Part shown: positions 51,779-61,743 of the stretch, in pieces
Position numbering within the stretch: position 1 is the first letter of the stretch
How the letters are laid out: every line of letters starts with the position of its first letter
NCBI GenBank assembly: GCA_003225295.1
Contig: QHYZ01000051.1
Span: forward strand, 1-64,000
DNA length: 64,000 nucleotides
Direction: 5' to 3'
Origin: Acidobacteriota bacterium
Lineage (GTDB): Bacteria; Acidobacteriota; Terriglobia; Acidiferrales; UBA7541
The notes under the pieces: generated by a model
Seen by the model: the letters and a program-made list of their open reading frames with translations, nothing else
Told to the model about the DNA's origin: nothing
Databases searched by the model: none
Program-made: the position numbers and the translations under genes

Positions 51779-52315
51779 ATGTGGCGTAAGGCGGAAGACA
51801 ACAATCAAAAATCCTCGCCTGACACTTCGCCTTCGCCTGTTTTCTCGGCGGAGCGTGCTGACACCGCGGCGCAGGATTCTCCGGGGACGCCAGCCGCCGT
51901 GAGTCAGGGGATCAAGATCGAAGGGGAAGTCTCCGGTAACGGTGATTTGTTCATGGATGGCGAGTTCGATGGAAAAATTAGCCTCGGCACGGGGACTTTC
52001 ACAGTCGGCCGAAACGCGCGGGTCAGCGCCGAAATCGAGGCCCGTGAAGTAATCATTCGTGGCGAAGTGATTGGCACGCTCAAGGCCTGCGAGCGCGTCC
52101 ACATCCGGAGCACCGGTAAATTCACAGGTTACCTGGAGACCCGCGGCATCGTGATCGAAGATGGCGCGGTGTTGCATAGCAACGTAGCCGTCCCTCAAGC
52201 CGCAGTCGTCGAAGTCGCAGTGCCAGATGTCTCGGTAAGCGAAACAGACCAGTCGTCCCAGCCTTCTAGCCCGGAGCCTAGCCCGCGCGTCAAAGGCGCC
52301 GGCGGTACCCAGTAG
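51779..52315 (+). CDS. Bactofilin-family cytoskeletal protein
   Basis: A 178-residue protein. The ATG at 51779 has GGAGG eight bases upstream. A polar N-terminal tail of about 45 residues leads into the bactofilin beta-helix (GIKIEGEVSGNGDLFMDGEF, AREVIIRGEVIGTLKACERV, TGKFTGYLETRGIVIEDGAV), and the C-terminal tail is Ser/Pro-rich. Bactofilins polymerise without nucleotide and help place cell-wall or polarity proteins. It is flanked by relics and is probably monocistronic. Confidence 0.9.
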   Translation: MWRKAEDNNQKSSPDTSPSPVFSAERADTAAQDSPGTPAAVSQGIKIEGEVSGNGDLFMDGEFDGKISLGTGTFTVGRNARVSAEIEAREVIIRGEVIGTLKACERVHIRSTGKFTGYLETRGIVIEDGAVLHSNVAVPQAAVVEVAVPDVSVSETDQSSQPSSPEPSPRVKGAGGTQ

Positions 52316-52462
52316 CCGTGCCGAGCCCGCACAATGAACGCTCGTTCGGTCAAGTTTCCGATGTGCATAAACTGGGAGTTGCGTTCCCGGCGCTTCGATC
52401 GACGCCGCGCAACCTAGTCCACGTCAGGCGCCGAGGCACGTCACTTACTGCCGCCTGGTGCG

Positions 52463-53107
52463 CTATCCGCTCCAAGTAGGGAGCTCGAGGGCGCGCTCAA
52501 AGGCGGCGCGGGTATGCACCGGCTCGCCGTGCGAGACGATCACGTGCTCGAACGGAAGCTCCAGCAGCACGCGTAGGGCGGGCAACGCTCGTTCTTCATG
52601 GCACGGCGACGCCCAGACACGCAACTCGCCCCTCGGCGCCGTCAGCGCGTCGGCGAAAACGAGGGTACGTTGCTCGGGCAGCCACAGTGGGGTTTCGTTG
52701 CGGCCGCGTCCGTCGTAGAGGGCGACGATCCCTCCCGGAAGCTGGCTGCCTGGCTCGATCCACTCCAGCTCGGTGTCGGGGATGTCGTTGCGAAAAAAGA
52801 GGCGCGGGCCGAACGCGCGAGCACCGTAGCCTCGTACGAACAGATCGACGTGCCGAACGTGATCCGGCTTGAGAATGACAACCGCAGTCGGCGGATGCGC
52901 TTCGAGCCGTTCCCACACTTCCGTCGCATCGGCGGGCGGAGCAAGTGGATCCAGAAGCAGTGTCTCGCCCCTTGACTCGACGCACGTCGAGGCCACGAGC
53001 GGCTCCCAGCCCTGACCCGGCTTCCAGGCAGGATGTTCGAGACGCCATATCCACAGACCCGCCGCCACGTCCTTGATCTCCACTTGAAATGGGGGGTCCT
53101 GCTTCAT
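52463..53107 (-). CDS. MBL-fold-like protein with incomplete metal site
   Basis: A 214-residue protein with the general order of a metallo-beta-lactamase fold: an N-terminal strand pair (TLLLDPLAPP), a central loop ILKPDHVRHVDLFVRGYG, an Asp-bearing strand (RTLVFADALTAP) and a late His (HVIVSHGEPVH). In the HxHxDH motif only the final D-H remains; the first two positions are Ile and Lys. So it may bind metal poorly or not at all. The function is unknown; members of this kind occur widely as single genes. Confidence 0.75.
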   Translation of the reverse strand: MKQDPPFQVEIKDVAAGLWIWRLEHPAWKPGQGWEPLVASTCVESRGETLLLDPLAPPADATEVWERLEAHPPTAVVILKPDHVRHVDLFVRGYGARAFGPRLFFRNDIPDTELEWIEPGSQLPGGIVALYDGRGRNETPLWLPEQRTLVFADALTAPRGELRVWASPCHEERALPALRVLLELPFEHVIVSHGEPVHTRAAFERALELPTWSG

Positions 53108-53445
53108 CTGGCAAGCCTGGTCACGACGCTATACATTTTGACTGCTTCGAAACCCATAAGTGACAGAAACCCACATCGAGTAAATGTGCACGTGTGCCTC
53201 GCCGGGGGCCTTCCAACAGAAACATATGGAAGTCCGGGGCCAGAGGTTCGCCGCCAAGCTGCCGCATCATCGGTTCGACTTAACCTCGGATGGCAAGTCC
53301 ATGGTTCGCCCGATGTTCGATTGACAAGACTCGATCAGCAAGCCATACCCCGATCCTCCGCCACTTTACGCTGTTCCCCCATTCTGCGCGAGCTTTCTTC
53401 AGAAAAATGATGTACCCTCTGTTAGATACATAACATTAGATAGAA
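53108..53445. other. Leader region of the chromate/efflux cluster
   Basis: About 340 bases with no supported gene. The last 30 bases before chrB are AT-rich, unlike the surroundings, and contain a direct repeat (next entry). A -10-like TAACAT occurs at 53431-53436 but no convincing -35 is placed 17 bases before it. Confidence 0.5.
53422..53442 (+). repeat. Direct repeat TTAGATA upstream of chrB, possible operator
   Basis: TTAGATA occurs at 53422-53428 and again at 53436-53442, 14 bases apart start to start, ending three bases before the chrB ATG and overlapping a -10-like TAACAT. The position would suit autoregulation by ChrB, which is a chromate-sensing regulator in some bacteria. This is inference. 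Confidence 0.4.
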
Positions 53446-54375
53446 ATGGATGTACGCACAAAGTCGAGCACGGCTTGGCTGCTGCTGACGTTCACGCTGC
53501 CCACGAAGCGAGCCAGTCAGCGGGTGGAGGTCTGGCGAAAGCTGCAACGCTACGGAACCGTGCCGCTTGGCAATTCAGGGTACCTGCTGCCCAGCAATCC
53601 CACGAACGAGGAGCGCTTTCAGTGGCTCGCAACGGCCATTCGCAAATACGGAGGTGACGCTTCCATTGTTCACGTACGTTCCATCGACAACATATCGACT
53701 CCCCAATTGATCGGGCGGTTTGCGGAGGCCCGCGCGCGCGAATACCAGGAGTTGATTCGCGAACTGCAGAAGTTTTCTTCCATGCCGGTACAGAAGCGGG
53801 CCGTTGGTCGTCTGAGCCGGCTACGGAGCCGTTTCCAGGAGATTGTGGAGGTCGATTTCTTCGTCAGTCCCTTGCAGAAGCGTGTCGGGGAACTGTTTGC
53901 GCGGGCCGACGAAGCGCGCGTGGCGACGCCGGTGCCCGAGACAACGCGAATCAACCCGCGGGATTACAAGGGCAGAATCTGGGTCACGAGGCCGAGGCCG
54001 GGCGTGGATCGCTCCGCGTCCGCGTGGCTGATTCGGAGCTTCATCGACCCCAGGGCACGATTTGCCTTTGCGCCGGAAGGACAAACACCGCCCTCAGCCG
54101 TGCCATTTGACATGTTCCGCGGTGGATTCGGGCACCGCGGCGACTACTGCACTTTCGAGGTCCTGCAAAAAGACTTTAGGATTCGCGACCGGAGGATGAA
54201 GGTTATTTCTGAGGTGATTCATGACGCGGACTTAGCCGATGGCAAGTTCGGTCGCAAAGAGGGTTATGGGATCGATGAGGTACTCAAGGGTTGGGCGCGA
54301 CAAGGAATCCCGGACCAGGACCTTCTAGATCGCGGAATGCAGTTGATTGAGGGGCTCTACCACTCGCTCGCGTGA
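53446..54375 (+). CDS. chrB: Chromate resistance protein ChrB
   Basis: A 309-residue protein with both parts of ChrB. The N-terminal domain (about 1-155) is WLLLTFTLPTKRASQRVEVW with a long helical region; the C-terminal domain (about 170-305) has IWVTRPRPGVDRSASAWLIR, FDMFRGGFGHRGDYCTFEVL and EVIHDADLADGKFG. In other bacteria ChrB regulates or supports chromate efflux by ChrA. No chrA is seen in this window; it may lie beyond the right edge or be replaced by the efflux set that follows. The gene heads a rightward cluster of eight. Confidence 0.92.
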   Translation: MDVRTKSSTAWLLLTFTLPTKRASQRVEVWRKLQRYGTVPLGNSGYLLPSNPTNEERFQWLATAIRKYGGDASIVHVRSIDNISTPQLIGRFAEARAREYQELIRELQKFSSMPVQKRAVGRLSRLRSRFQEIVEVDFFVSPLQKRVGELFARADEARVATPVPETTRINPRDYKGRIWVTRPRPGVDRSASAWLIRSFIDPRARFAFAPEGQTPPSAVPFDMFRGGFGHRGDYCTFEVLQKDFRIRDRRMKVISEVIHDADLADGKFGRKEGYGIDEVLKGWARQGIPDQDLLDRGMQLIEGLYHSLA

Positions 54376-54420
54376 GTGGCCAGCTCGCCGAACGGAGTTT
54401 GTGAAAGGAGAGAGCAGATC

Positions 54421-55848
54421 GTGTTAACGAATTGTCGCACCTACCTCCGATGGATTGCGGTCACCCTGGTTCTGTGTGTGCTAGTCGGGCCGACGATCCT
54501 GGCGCAAGCCGGTGGAGCGAGCAAGGCCCTTACGCTCGAACAGGCAGTTGATTTCTCTCTCAAGAACTACCCGGCTGTCCGCGCTTCGTTAGAGAGGGTC
54601 GGCGCGGCTCAGGCAGCCATTGGCTTGGCACAAACGAATTACCTCCCTCGCGCGGATGTGGTTTGGCAAATGAATCGCGCGACGGACAACAACATTACGG
54701 GACTTCTTCTACCGCAATCCATCATCGCGCCGATCTCCGGACCCGTTACGGTGTCACTCTCAAACCACAGCGCGTGGGGAAGCGCTGCCGGGCTGCTGTT
54801 TTCCTGGGAGCCGGTCGATTTTGGATACCGGGGAGCTAAGGTAGACGCCGCGCGTGCCGTTCGGGATCGAGTCACTGCGGAAGCTTCGCTGACACGCCTC
54901 GATGTGGCCGTCGCCACGGTGAATGCCTATTTGACGATGCTGGCTGCCCAGCAAACAGCGCACGCCGCCGAGGCGGACGTGCAACGGCGGGAGACCTTCG
55001 ACAAGGCCGTCCGGGTGCTGGTCGATAACCAGCTTCGTGCGGGAGCGGATGCTTCCCGTGCGGATGCGGAATTAGCTCGCGCCAAAGTCAACTTGGCCCG
55101 TGCCAGGCAACTACAGAAAGTAAGCAGAGCGGCATTGGCCGACATCCTCGGATTGCCGGATACCTCGGTAGAGGTACAAGAAAGCTCTCTGCTTGGTCCG
55201 CCTCCCGACGGATCTCCACACACCACTCTGCTTAAGAACAATCCGATCGCGGAGGTGCAGCACGCCCGGGTGGAAGAAGCCCAGGCGCAGATCCATATCT
55301 TGGACCGTTCCTACTATCCGAAGCTCTATCTTCAATCGTCGGTGTATGGACGCGGTAGCGGGTGGGACCCCACAGGCAAATTCGAGGGAGGAACGGCAGG
55401 CCTAGGCCCGGACCGTTCGAACTGGGCAGTTGGCTTGACCGTGACCTTTCCGGCATTGGACATCTTCGCGATCCGATCTCGAAAGGCGGTTGCATCGGCG
55501 AATGAGCGTGCTGAGGCAGCTCGCTACGATCAAGCCCTGCAGGACCTGACAGGTCAATGGCGGAAGGCGCAAGCCTCTCTCGAAGGGGCTCGCAGTGTCG
55601 CTGAGAACACGCCGCAGGAATTGGACGCGGCGCGCACAACCGAGAATCAAGTGCGAGCACGTTACCAATCTGGTCTCGCGACGCTCGTCGATGTTGCGGA
55701 CGCGCAGAGCCTCCTGGTGCAGGCGGAAACGGACGACGCTCTTGCCCGGCTCGCGGTCTGGCAGAATCTGGCAGCGGTCGCGGCGTCAGAAGGCGATCTT
55801 CAGCCGTTCCTGCAGTTTCTCCACGATAAGACCCAGGGAGGGCCGTAA
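54421..55848 (+). CDS. TolC-family outer-membrane efflux protein
   Basis: A 475-residue protein from GTG 54421 (GGAGAG upstream). The signal peptide (LRWIAVTLVLCVLVGPTILA) precedes two OEP repeats with long helices. The start TLEQAVDFSLKNYPAVRASL and the late DAARTTENQVRARYQSGLAT are typical. It forms the outer-membrane channel of a tripartite exporter with the RND pump and adaptor encoded next; three bases separate it from the pump gene. Confidence 0.93.
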   Translation: MLTNCRTYLRWIAVTLVLCVLVGPTILAQAGGASKALTLEQAVDFSLKNYPAVRASLERVGAAQAAIGLAQTNYLPRADVVWQMNRATDNNITGLLLPQSIIAPISGPVTVSLSNHSAWGSAAGLLFSWEPVDFGYRGAKVDAARAVRDRVTAEASLTRLDVAVATVNAYLTMLAAQQTAHAAEADVQRRETFDKAVRVLVDNQLRAGADASRADAELARAKVNLARARQLQKVSRAALADILGLPDTSVEVQESSLLGPPPDGSPHTTLLKNNPIAEVQHARVEEAQAQIHILDRSYYPKLYLQSSVYGRGSGWDPTGKFEGGTAGLGPDRSNWAVGLTVTFPALDIFAIRSRKAVASANERAEAARYDQALQDLTGQWRKAQASLEGARSVAENTPQELDAARTTENQVRARYQSGLATLVDVADAQSLLVQAETDDALARLAVWQNLAAVAASEGDLQPFLQFLHDKTQGGP

Positions 55849-55851
55849 CGC

Positions 55852-58800
55852 ATGTGGCTGCTCCGCACTGCACTTCGCCGCCCGTTCACGGTCATCGTGG
55901 CGGTCATCGGCATAGCCCTTTGCTCGATCCTTGCTCTTACGCGAATGCCGATCGACATCTTCCCCAATCTAAACCTGCCTGTTGTTTACGTGGCGCAACC
56001 GTTCGGCGGCATGTCTCCCTCGCAGATGGAAGGCTATCTCGTCTACTACTACGAATATCATTTCCTGTACATCACCGGGATTGAGTCCGTGGAATCGAAA
56101 TCCATTCAAAATGTCGGCCTGGTTAAGCTCACGTTTCACCCCGAAACAGATATGAGCCAGGCGTTGGCTCAGACCGTCGGCTACGTCGACCGCGCCCGCG
56201 CGTTTATGCCGCCGGGCACTGTTTCCCCATTCATTATGCGGTTCGACGCAGGCAGCGTGCCCGTCGGCTATCTGGTTTTTTCCAGTGCGACGCGGAGTGT
56301 CGCGGAGATCCAGGATCTTGCGCTGAACCGTGTGCGGCCGCTGTTTGCGACTTTGCCTGGAGTGTCCGCCCCCCCTCCCTTTGGTGGTGCCGCACGAACG
56401 ATTGTCGTCAGTGTTGACCCTGATCGCCTCCGTGCCTACCGCATGTCGCCCGAGGAAGTCATCCAGGCACTGAATGCGGGAAACACCATCGTGCCGGCGG
56501 GGAACGTACGCACCGGCGATTTGCTGCGACTCGCACCGATCAATTCCGTGGTTACGAATATTAAGGACCTGAAGAATCTCCCAATTCGCACAGGTTCTGG
56601 CCCTACCGTCCTTCTCCGCGACGTGGGCACGATAGAGGATTCCAGCGACATCGTCACGGGTTATGCCGAGGTGAATGGGCGGCGGACCGTGTACATTCCC
56701 GTCACCAAGCGCGCCGATGCCTCGACGCTGAGCGTCGTAAACGAAGTCAAAGCGAATCTCGCGCAGTTCCAATCCGCCGTTCCGCCGGAGATCAAAATCG
56801 ACTACGAATTTGACCAGTCTTCGTATGTGCGAAATTCTCTGTTGTCGGTTGTGCGAGAAGGCTTGCTCGGCGCGTTGCTGACCGGCATCGTGGTCCTGCT
56901 GTTCCTGCGCGACTGGCGTAGTGCGCTGATCGTGGCCGCCACCATCCCCTTTGCGTTGCTCACTGCCGTCGTGGCCCTCTGGGGTGCAGGACAGACCATC
57001 AACATAATGACGCTCGGCGGATTGGCACTGGCCGTCGGGATTCTGGTCGATGAATCCACGGTGGTGATGGAAAACATTCATAGCCACTTGGGTCAAGGGC
57101 AAGCGCGGGCGGTCGCCGTGCTGGAGGCAAGCAAGGAAGTTCAGATTCCGCGCTTGCTCGCCATGCTGTGTGTGCTCGCGGTGTTCGTGCCGTCCTTCCT
57201 TATGGTCGGCGTCTCCCGCTCCCTATTTATTCCGCTCTCTCTGGCGGTCGGATTCGCGATGGCCGCTTCGTATCTATTGTCCAGCTCGCTAGTGCCGGTG
57301 CTCTCGACGTGGATTCTCCGCGCCCATGTCCCTGACGACGAAAAAGGTGCACCCTCACTCCTCGCCAGATGGCGCGAAAGGCTCGGAAGGATTCTAGAGA
57401 GATCGACGCGAAACCGCCGCATCGTTGTCTCGCTGTATGCGGCTGCCTCACTCGCAGTCATCGTCCTCGTCGGTCCGTATCTCGGAAGAGAAATTTTTCC
57501 GCGGGTCTCATCCGGCCAACTTTTGCTGCGCTTTCGAGCACCCATAGGAAGCCGCGTAGAAGCGACCGAGAGATTATCTCTCGACGTGCTCCGCTCCATC
57601 GAAAAGGATGCTGGGCCGGGGAATGTGACGATCACTTTGGGGTATGTTGGTGCACCACCACCGAATTACCCCATCAACACGATTTACCTATGGACGAGCG
57701 GCCAGCACGAAGCTGTCTTGCGAGTTGCGCTGAATCCGGACTCAAAGATCCGTGTGGACGAGTTCCAGAATCAATTGCGAAAAACGCTTCCGTCACAATT
57801 TCCAGGGTGCCAGTTTTCTTTCGAAGCGGCGGACATCGTGACCCAGATCATGAATTTCGGTGCGCCTACCCCGGTGGAAATCAACGTAAGTGGACCAGAC
57901 CTGGGCGCGAGCCGGGCGTTCGCTGAAAAGGTTCGTGGCGAACTCGCCCAGGTTCATGCACTCCGCGACCTTCAGTACGACGAGCCGTTGGACTATCCGA
58001 GCCTGGACGTCAACATCGACCGGGAGCGTGCCGGGCAAATGGGAGTTACCGCGGCTAGCGTAGGCCGCTCTTTCCTGGCCGCAACGTCGTCGAGCCGGTT
58101 TGTGATTCCGAATTACTGGGCCGACCCGAAGTCCGGTGTCGGATATCAAGTCCAGGTGCAAGTTCCTCAGTCGGAGATGACCTCCATCCAGGACGTTGAG
58201 CACATTCCCGTCATGCCGGGCACCGCTTCGCATCCGTTGTTGGGCGACGTGGCTCAGGTGGACTACGGCACTGTCGTCGGGGAATATCACCGTCTAAACG
58301 GACAAAGGATGGTGACACTTACCGCCAACGTGTCGGGTGCGGACCTCGGTCGCGTATCGATACAGTTGGATGAAGCCATCCAACGCGCTGGAGTCCCACC
58401 TCGCGGCGTAAAGGTCAACGTGCGCGGGCAGATTGGCCCGATGAAGCAAACATTGTCGAGCTTGGGAGTGGGACTTCTGCTCGCGGTCCTGGTCATCTTC
58501 CTTTTGCTTGCGGCGAATTTCCAGTCGATGCGACTGGCATTCGTCGTCCTGTCCACCATTCCCGCCGTCGTTTGCGGCGTGATTTTCATTCTTCTGATCA
58601 CCCGGACCACTCTGAACGTGCAGTCTTTCATGGGTGCCATTATGGCCATCGGGGTGGCTGTCGCGAACGCCATTCTGCTTATCATTTTCGCCGAGGAGCA
58701 CCGGCGTGCCGGGAACACCTCAAGTGTCGCCGCGATCCACGGCGCGCAAACTCGTATGAGACCCATCTTGATGACCAGTATGGCCATGATCGCAGGAATG

Positions 58801-59040
58801 ATTCCCATGGCGCTGGGAATCGGGGAAGGGGCCCAACAAACGGCCCCCCTCGGACGGGCCGTCATCGGCGGGTTGTTGTTTGCTACCGCTGGGACTCTAC
58901 TGATCCTGCCTCTGGTGTTTTCCATAATTCAGGAGCGAGCTGGAGTGCAATCGCTGTCACTGGATCCTGAGGATCCCCAAAGCGCGTTCGCCAGCGGGCC
59001 GCCGCGGAATCGGAATCCCTTGCCGGGAGAGGCTCTATGA
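55852..59040 (+). CDS. RND-family efflux pump
   Basis: A 1062-residue proton-driven pump with two halves of six helices and two large periplasmic loops. The N-terminus ([20 protein letters not shown]) and helix 4 ([20 protein letters not shown]) are diagnostic. The proton-relay pair, Asp-Asp in AcrB, is Asp400-Glu401 here. No CusA-type Met triad or CzcA metal motif was noticed, so the substrate (drug, metal or organic) remains open. The stop overlaps the adaptor start (ATGA). Confidence 0.95.
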   Translation: MWLLRTALRRPFTVIVAVIGIALCSILALTRMPIDIFPNLNLPVVYVAQPFGGMSPSQMEGYLVYYYEYHFLYITGIESVESKSIQNVGLVKLTFHPETDMSQALAQTVGYVDRARAFMPPGTVSPFIMRFDAGSVPVGYLVFSSATRSVAEIQDLALNRVRPLFATLPGVSAPPPFGGAARTIVVSVDPDRLRAYRMSPEEVIQALNAGNTIVPAGNVRTGDLLRLAPINSVVTNIKDLKNLPIRTGSGPTVLLRDVGTIEDSSDIVTGYAEVNGRRTVYIPVTKRADASTLSVVNEVKANLAQFQSAVPPEIKIDYEFDQSSYVRNSLLSVVREGLLGALLTGIVVLLFLRDWRSALIVAATIPFALLTAVVALWGAGQTINIMTLGGLALAVGILVDESTVVMENIHSHLGQGQARAVAVLEASKEVQIPRLLAMLCVLAVFVPSFLMVGVSRSLFIPLSLAVGFAMAASYLLSSSLVPVLSTWILRAHVPDDEKGAPSLLARWRERLGRILERSTRNRRIVVSLYAAASLAVIVLVGPYLGREIFPRVSSGQLLLRFRAPIGSRVEATERLSLDVLRSIEKDAGPGNVTITLGYVGAPPPNYPINTIYLWTSGQHEAVLRVALNPDSKIRVDEFQNQLRKTLPSQFPGCQFSFEAADIVTQIMNFGAPTPVEINVSGPDLGASRAFAEKVRGELAQVHALRDLQYDEPLDYPSLDVNIDRERAGQMGVTAASVGRSFLAATSSSRFVIPNYWADPKSGVGYQVQVQVPQSEMTSIQDVEHIPVMPGTASHPLLGDVAQVDYGTVVGEYHRLNGQRMVTLTANVSGADLGRVSIQLDEAIQRAGVPPRGVKVNVRGQIGPMKQTLSSLGVGLLLAVLVIFLLLAANFQSMRLAFVVLSTIPAVVCGVIFILLITRTTLNVQSFMGAIMAIGVAVANAILLIIFAEEHRRAGNTSSVAAIHGAQTRMRPILMTSMAMIAGMIPMALGIGEGAQQTAPLGRAVIGGLLFATAGTLLILPLVFSIIQERAGVQSLSLDPEDPQSAFASGPPRNRNPLPGEAL

Positions 59041-60227
59041 GTCGAATGAGGGTTCTATCTAATCTTGTCCTCGCCGGTGGCGTTTGTTTGTGCAGTTCCT
59101 GCGGCTCGAACTCGGCCTCCTCCGCCAGCGCACCGAATGCACAAGGGACTGCGTCCACTCCTACTGTGGAAGTTACCAAGGTCGTATCCAAGAAGCTTGC
59201 CATCACCGCGCGCTTGCCAGGGGAACTGCAGCCTTATGAGGTTGTCGCCGTCTATCCCAAAGTTACCGCATTCGTTGATTCGATCAACGTGGATCGCGGA
59301 TCGGTTGTGAAAGCAGGACAGCTCATGGCCCGTCTGCTGGCTCCTGAAATTGCCGCCCAGCGCGCCGAGGCGCAATCGAAACTCCAGGGAGCGGAGGCTC
59401 AACGGGGAGAAGCAGAAGCCAAGCTTGCCTCGGATGAAAGCACCTACCAACGACTGAAGGCGGCTTCCGCAACTCCAGGTGTTGTCGCCGGAAATGATTT
59501 GGAGGTTGCGCAAAAGGCAGTCGAGGCAGACCGTGCACGGCTCGAATCCGTCCGCGAAGGTGCCCAGGCGGCGCGGTCGGCATTGAAATCAGTCAGCGAA
59601 ATAGAAGGGTATCTCCAGGTGCGGGCGCCCTTTGACGGCGTTGTAACAGAGAGGAACGTTCATCCAGGAGCGCTCGTGGGGCCGTCCAGCGGATCCGGTG
59701 TTGGAGTCCCCATCGTGCGGGTGGAAAAGATTTCACGTTTGCGGCTCCTTGTTCCTGTCCCCGAAAAATATGTGGCCGGTATAAAGGAAGGAGCTAAAGT
59801 CCGATTCAGTGTCCCGGCCTTTCCGAATCAAGCTTTCTCTGGAAAAGTTGCGCGGATTGCTCATTCGGTGGATGTGAAAACGCGAACGATGCCCGTCGAG
59901 TTGGACGTTACGAATACGGATGGACGTCTGGCTTCGGGCATGTTTCCGGAAGTGCTTTGGCCTCTCAGTCGATCGCAATCCACTCTTTTCGTTCCAACAT
60001 CCGCTGTGGTCCGAACCACAGAAGCTGTTTTCGTCGTTCGTATCCGGGGTGGCAGCGCAGAGTGGGTGAATGTCCAAACGGGCGAGGTGGACGGAAAGCT
60101 GACAGAGGTCTTCGGTGACTTGCGAGAGGGAGATGACGTTGCTGTGCGAGGCACCGACGAGTTGCGTGCTGGGACTCATGTTGCTTCGAGACAGAGCTCG
60201 CCGGACTTGAAAGGCTCAGAGAAGTAG
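59037..60227 (+). CDS. RND efflux periplasmic adaptor (membrane fusion protein)
   Basis: A 396-residue protein with a lipoprotein-like signal (CLCSSCGSN). The order is barrel-sandwich ([20 protein letters not shown]), alpha-hairpin ([20 protein letters not shown]), return strand ([20 protein letters not shown]), beta-barrel and membrane-proximal domain. It links the RND pump with the TolC-like channel. Its gene order after the pump gene is unusual, since adaptors more often precede the pump. Confidence 0.93.
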   Translation: MSRMRVLSNLVLAGGVCLCSSCGSNSASSASAPNAQGTASTPTVEVTKVVSKKLAITARLPGELQPYEVVAVYPKVTAFVDSINVDRGSVVKAGQLMARLLAPEIAAQRAEAQSKLQGAEAQRGEAEAKLASDESTYQRLKAASATPGVVAGNDLEVAQKAVEADRARLESVREGAQAARSALKSVSEIEGYLQVRAPFDGVVTERNVHPGALVGPSSGSGVGVPIVRVEKISRLRLLVPVPEKYVAGIKEGAKVRFSVPAFPNQAFSGKVARIAHSVDVKTRTMPVELDVTNTDGRLASGMFPEVLWPLSRSQSTLFVPTSAVVRTTEAVFVVRIRGGSAEWVNVQTGEVDGKLTEVFGDLREGDDVAVRGTDELRAGTHVASRQSSPDLKGSEK

Positions 60228-60289
60228 CCTGAGAGCTGTCTCGTCCAGCGGCGGCCCGGTCTACATGGGGCCCGCTCGAGGGGTTCTTG

Positions 60290-60732
60290 ATGAGGTGGGT
60301 TACGAGAACAGACATTAAAGTGGGCCGCGTCGCCTGCCCTTGGCTCATTCGGCGATTCATTGACGCACACGGCGAGTTCCTCTGCGCGCCCGAAGACCGG
60401 CTTCTCGAAATCGCTAGCAGAGAAGGGGCCATCCCGTTTGACGCAGCTCGGTTCCCTGAAGTGCAGCTGAATCATCGGGGGGAACGCTGTGCGTTTGAGG
60501 CTATCGTCGAGGATTACAAACTCAATGATCCTGCACTTCGCCGTCTCGCATTCAGGGTACGAGGGGCAGACGTCAAAGGGCAGGAACACATCGCTGCGGA
60601 GGGTCTTGGATTGCGCGCCATCGCTCGGGGCTTCGCGCTTCCTGGGATAAGCGATGAAGAGCGTCTGCGAAGGAATACCCACTCTACGACGCGCTGTATG
60701 AATACGTCCGTCAGAAGTCCAACAAGCAGTAG
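60290..60732 (+). pseudogene. Stand-alone ChrB C-terminal-domain gene with a late frameshift
   Basis: From ATG 60290 (GAGGGG seven bases upstream) the frame encodes a domain like the C-terminal half of ChrB: GRVACPWLIRRFIDAHGEFL, IPFDAARFPEVQLNHRGERC. Near 60680 one base seems missing: the current frame runs on as nonsense to 60769, while the shifted frame reads YPLYDALYEYVRQKSNKQ to a TAG at 60730-60732, the normal family ending. Most of the domain is intact, so it is either a recent frameshift or a read error; a protein with an altered tail could still be made. Confidence 0.8.
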
Positions 60733-60781
60733 CAAGACTAATTTCTGGATTTTCAAACTCGAACACTAGGAGGTTCGACAC

Positions 60782-61708
60782 ATGCCTCGTTTGATCCGAA
60801 AAGGAATAGTGGTTTTATTCGGGAGTATTGGTCTGCTGTTCTGCGGCCTGAGCGCTTTCGCCCAGGACGTGCCAAGCGATTATCAGGAGGTTTTAAGATT
60901 TCTCGACCGGAAGGGTGATTTCAAGACGGGCGTGCTCAAGGTCAACATCCCGCGTAGTGACTTGAAAATCTCCATTCAGGGTTTCTCGACGCCGACGCCT
61001 TTTGGATTCGGTGGTTGGATTGCGCTGACCAAAAGTACCGACGGTTCGGACGTGATGATGGGCGATCTGGTGCTCTTGCAGGAAGAAGTGAACCCCGTCA
61101 TGTCCGCGCTGCTGGATAACGGAATCGATGTCACCGCGCTGCACAACCATTTCTTTTGGGACGATCCGCACGTCTACTTCATGCACGTACACGGCCTGGG
61201 CAAGGCAGCTGACCTTGCCCGCCGCGTGAAGCCGGGACTGGATCTAATCGGCCATGTCGTTCCCTCGGCTGCTGCGCCGGGTTCTGGCACCGGTACTCCG
61301 CTCGACACAGAAAAACTAGCCAAGCTCATTGGCCATCCTGGCGAGCAATCCGGCGCTGTCTATAAAATCACTATCGGACGTGACGACATTGCCATGAAAG
61401 ACCACGGTGCGGCGATCAATACCCGCATGGGGCTGAACACGTGGGCCGCGTTTGTCGGAACCCAAGGCGACGCTGCGATCGCTGGCGACATCGCTATGCT
61501 TGAAAACGAAGTCACGCCGGTGCTGAAAGCGCTCCGCAAGAACGGTCTCGATGTAGTCGCAATTCACCACCACATGACCGAGGATCGGCCCATCGTGATC
61601 TTTCTCCACTATTGGGGCAGAGGTCCGGCAGAAAAGCTAGCCACTGGCTTTAAAGCGGCTCTCGACGAACTCGGCAAGGGCGTCGCGGCCCACGCGATGG
61701 CGCACTAG
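60782..61708 (+). CDS. DUF1259 (LppY/LpqO-like) secreted protein
   Basis: A 308-residue protein with AGGAGG before the ATG and a signal peptide (LFGSIGLLFCGLSAFAQ). It consists of two homologous DUF1259 halves, each with a His-rich motif: TALHNHFFWDDPHVYFMHVH in the first and VAIHHHMTEDRPIVIFLHYW in the second. The His clusters could bind metal. The function is unknown, but the family is often found next to metal or chromate resistance genes, as here. Confidence 0.9.
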   Translation: MPRLIRKGIVVLFGSIGLLFCGLSAFAQDVPSDYQEVLRFLDRKGDFKTGVLKVNIPRSDLKISIQGFSTPTPFGFGGWIALTKSTDGSDVMMGDLVLLQEEVNPVMSALLDNGIDVTALHNHFFWDDPHVYFMHVHGLGKAADLARRVKPGLDLIGHVVPSAAAPGSGTGTPLDTEKLAKLIGHPGEQSGAVYKITIGRDDIAMKDHGAAINTRMGLNTWAAFVGTQGDAAIAGDIAMLENEVTPVLKALRKNGLDVVAIHHHMTEDRPIVIFLHYWGRGPAEKLATGFKAALDELGKGVAAHAMAH

Positions 61709-61743
61709 CAACAAAATTCTGAAGAGGTTACTGGGGGCTTTTT

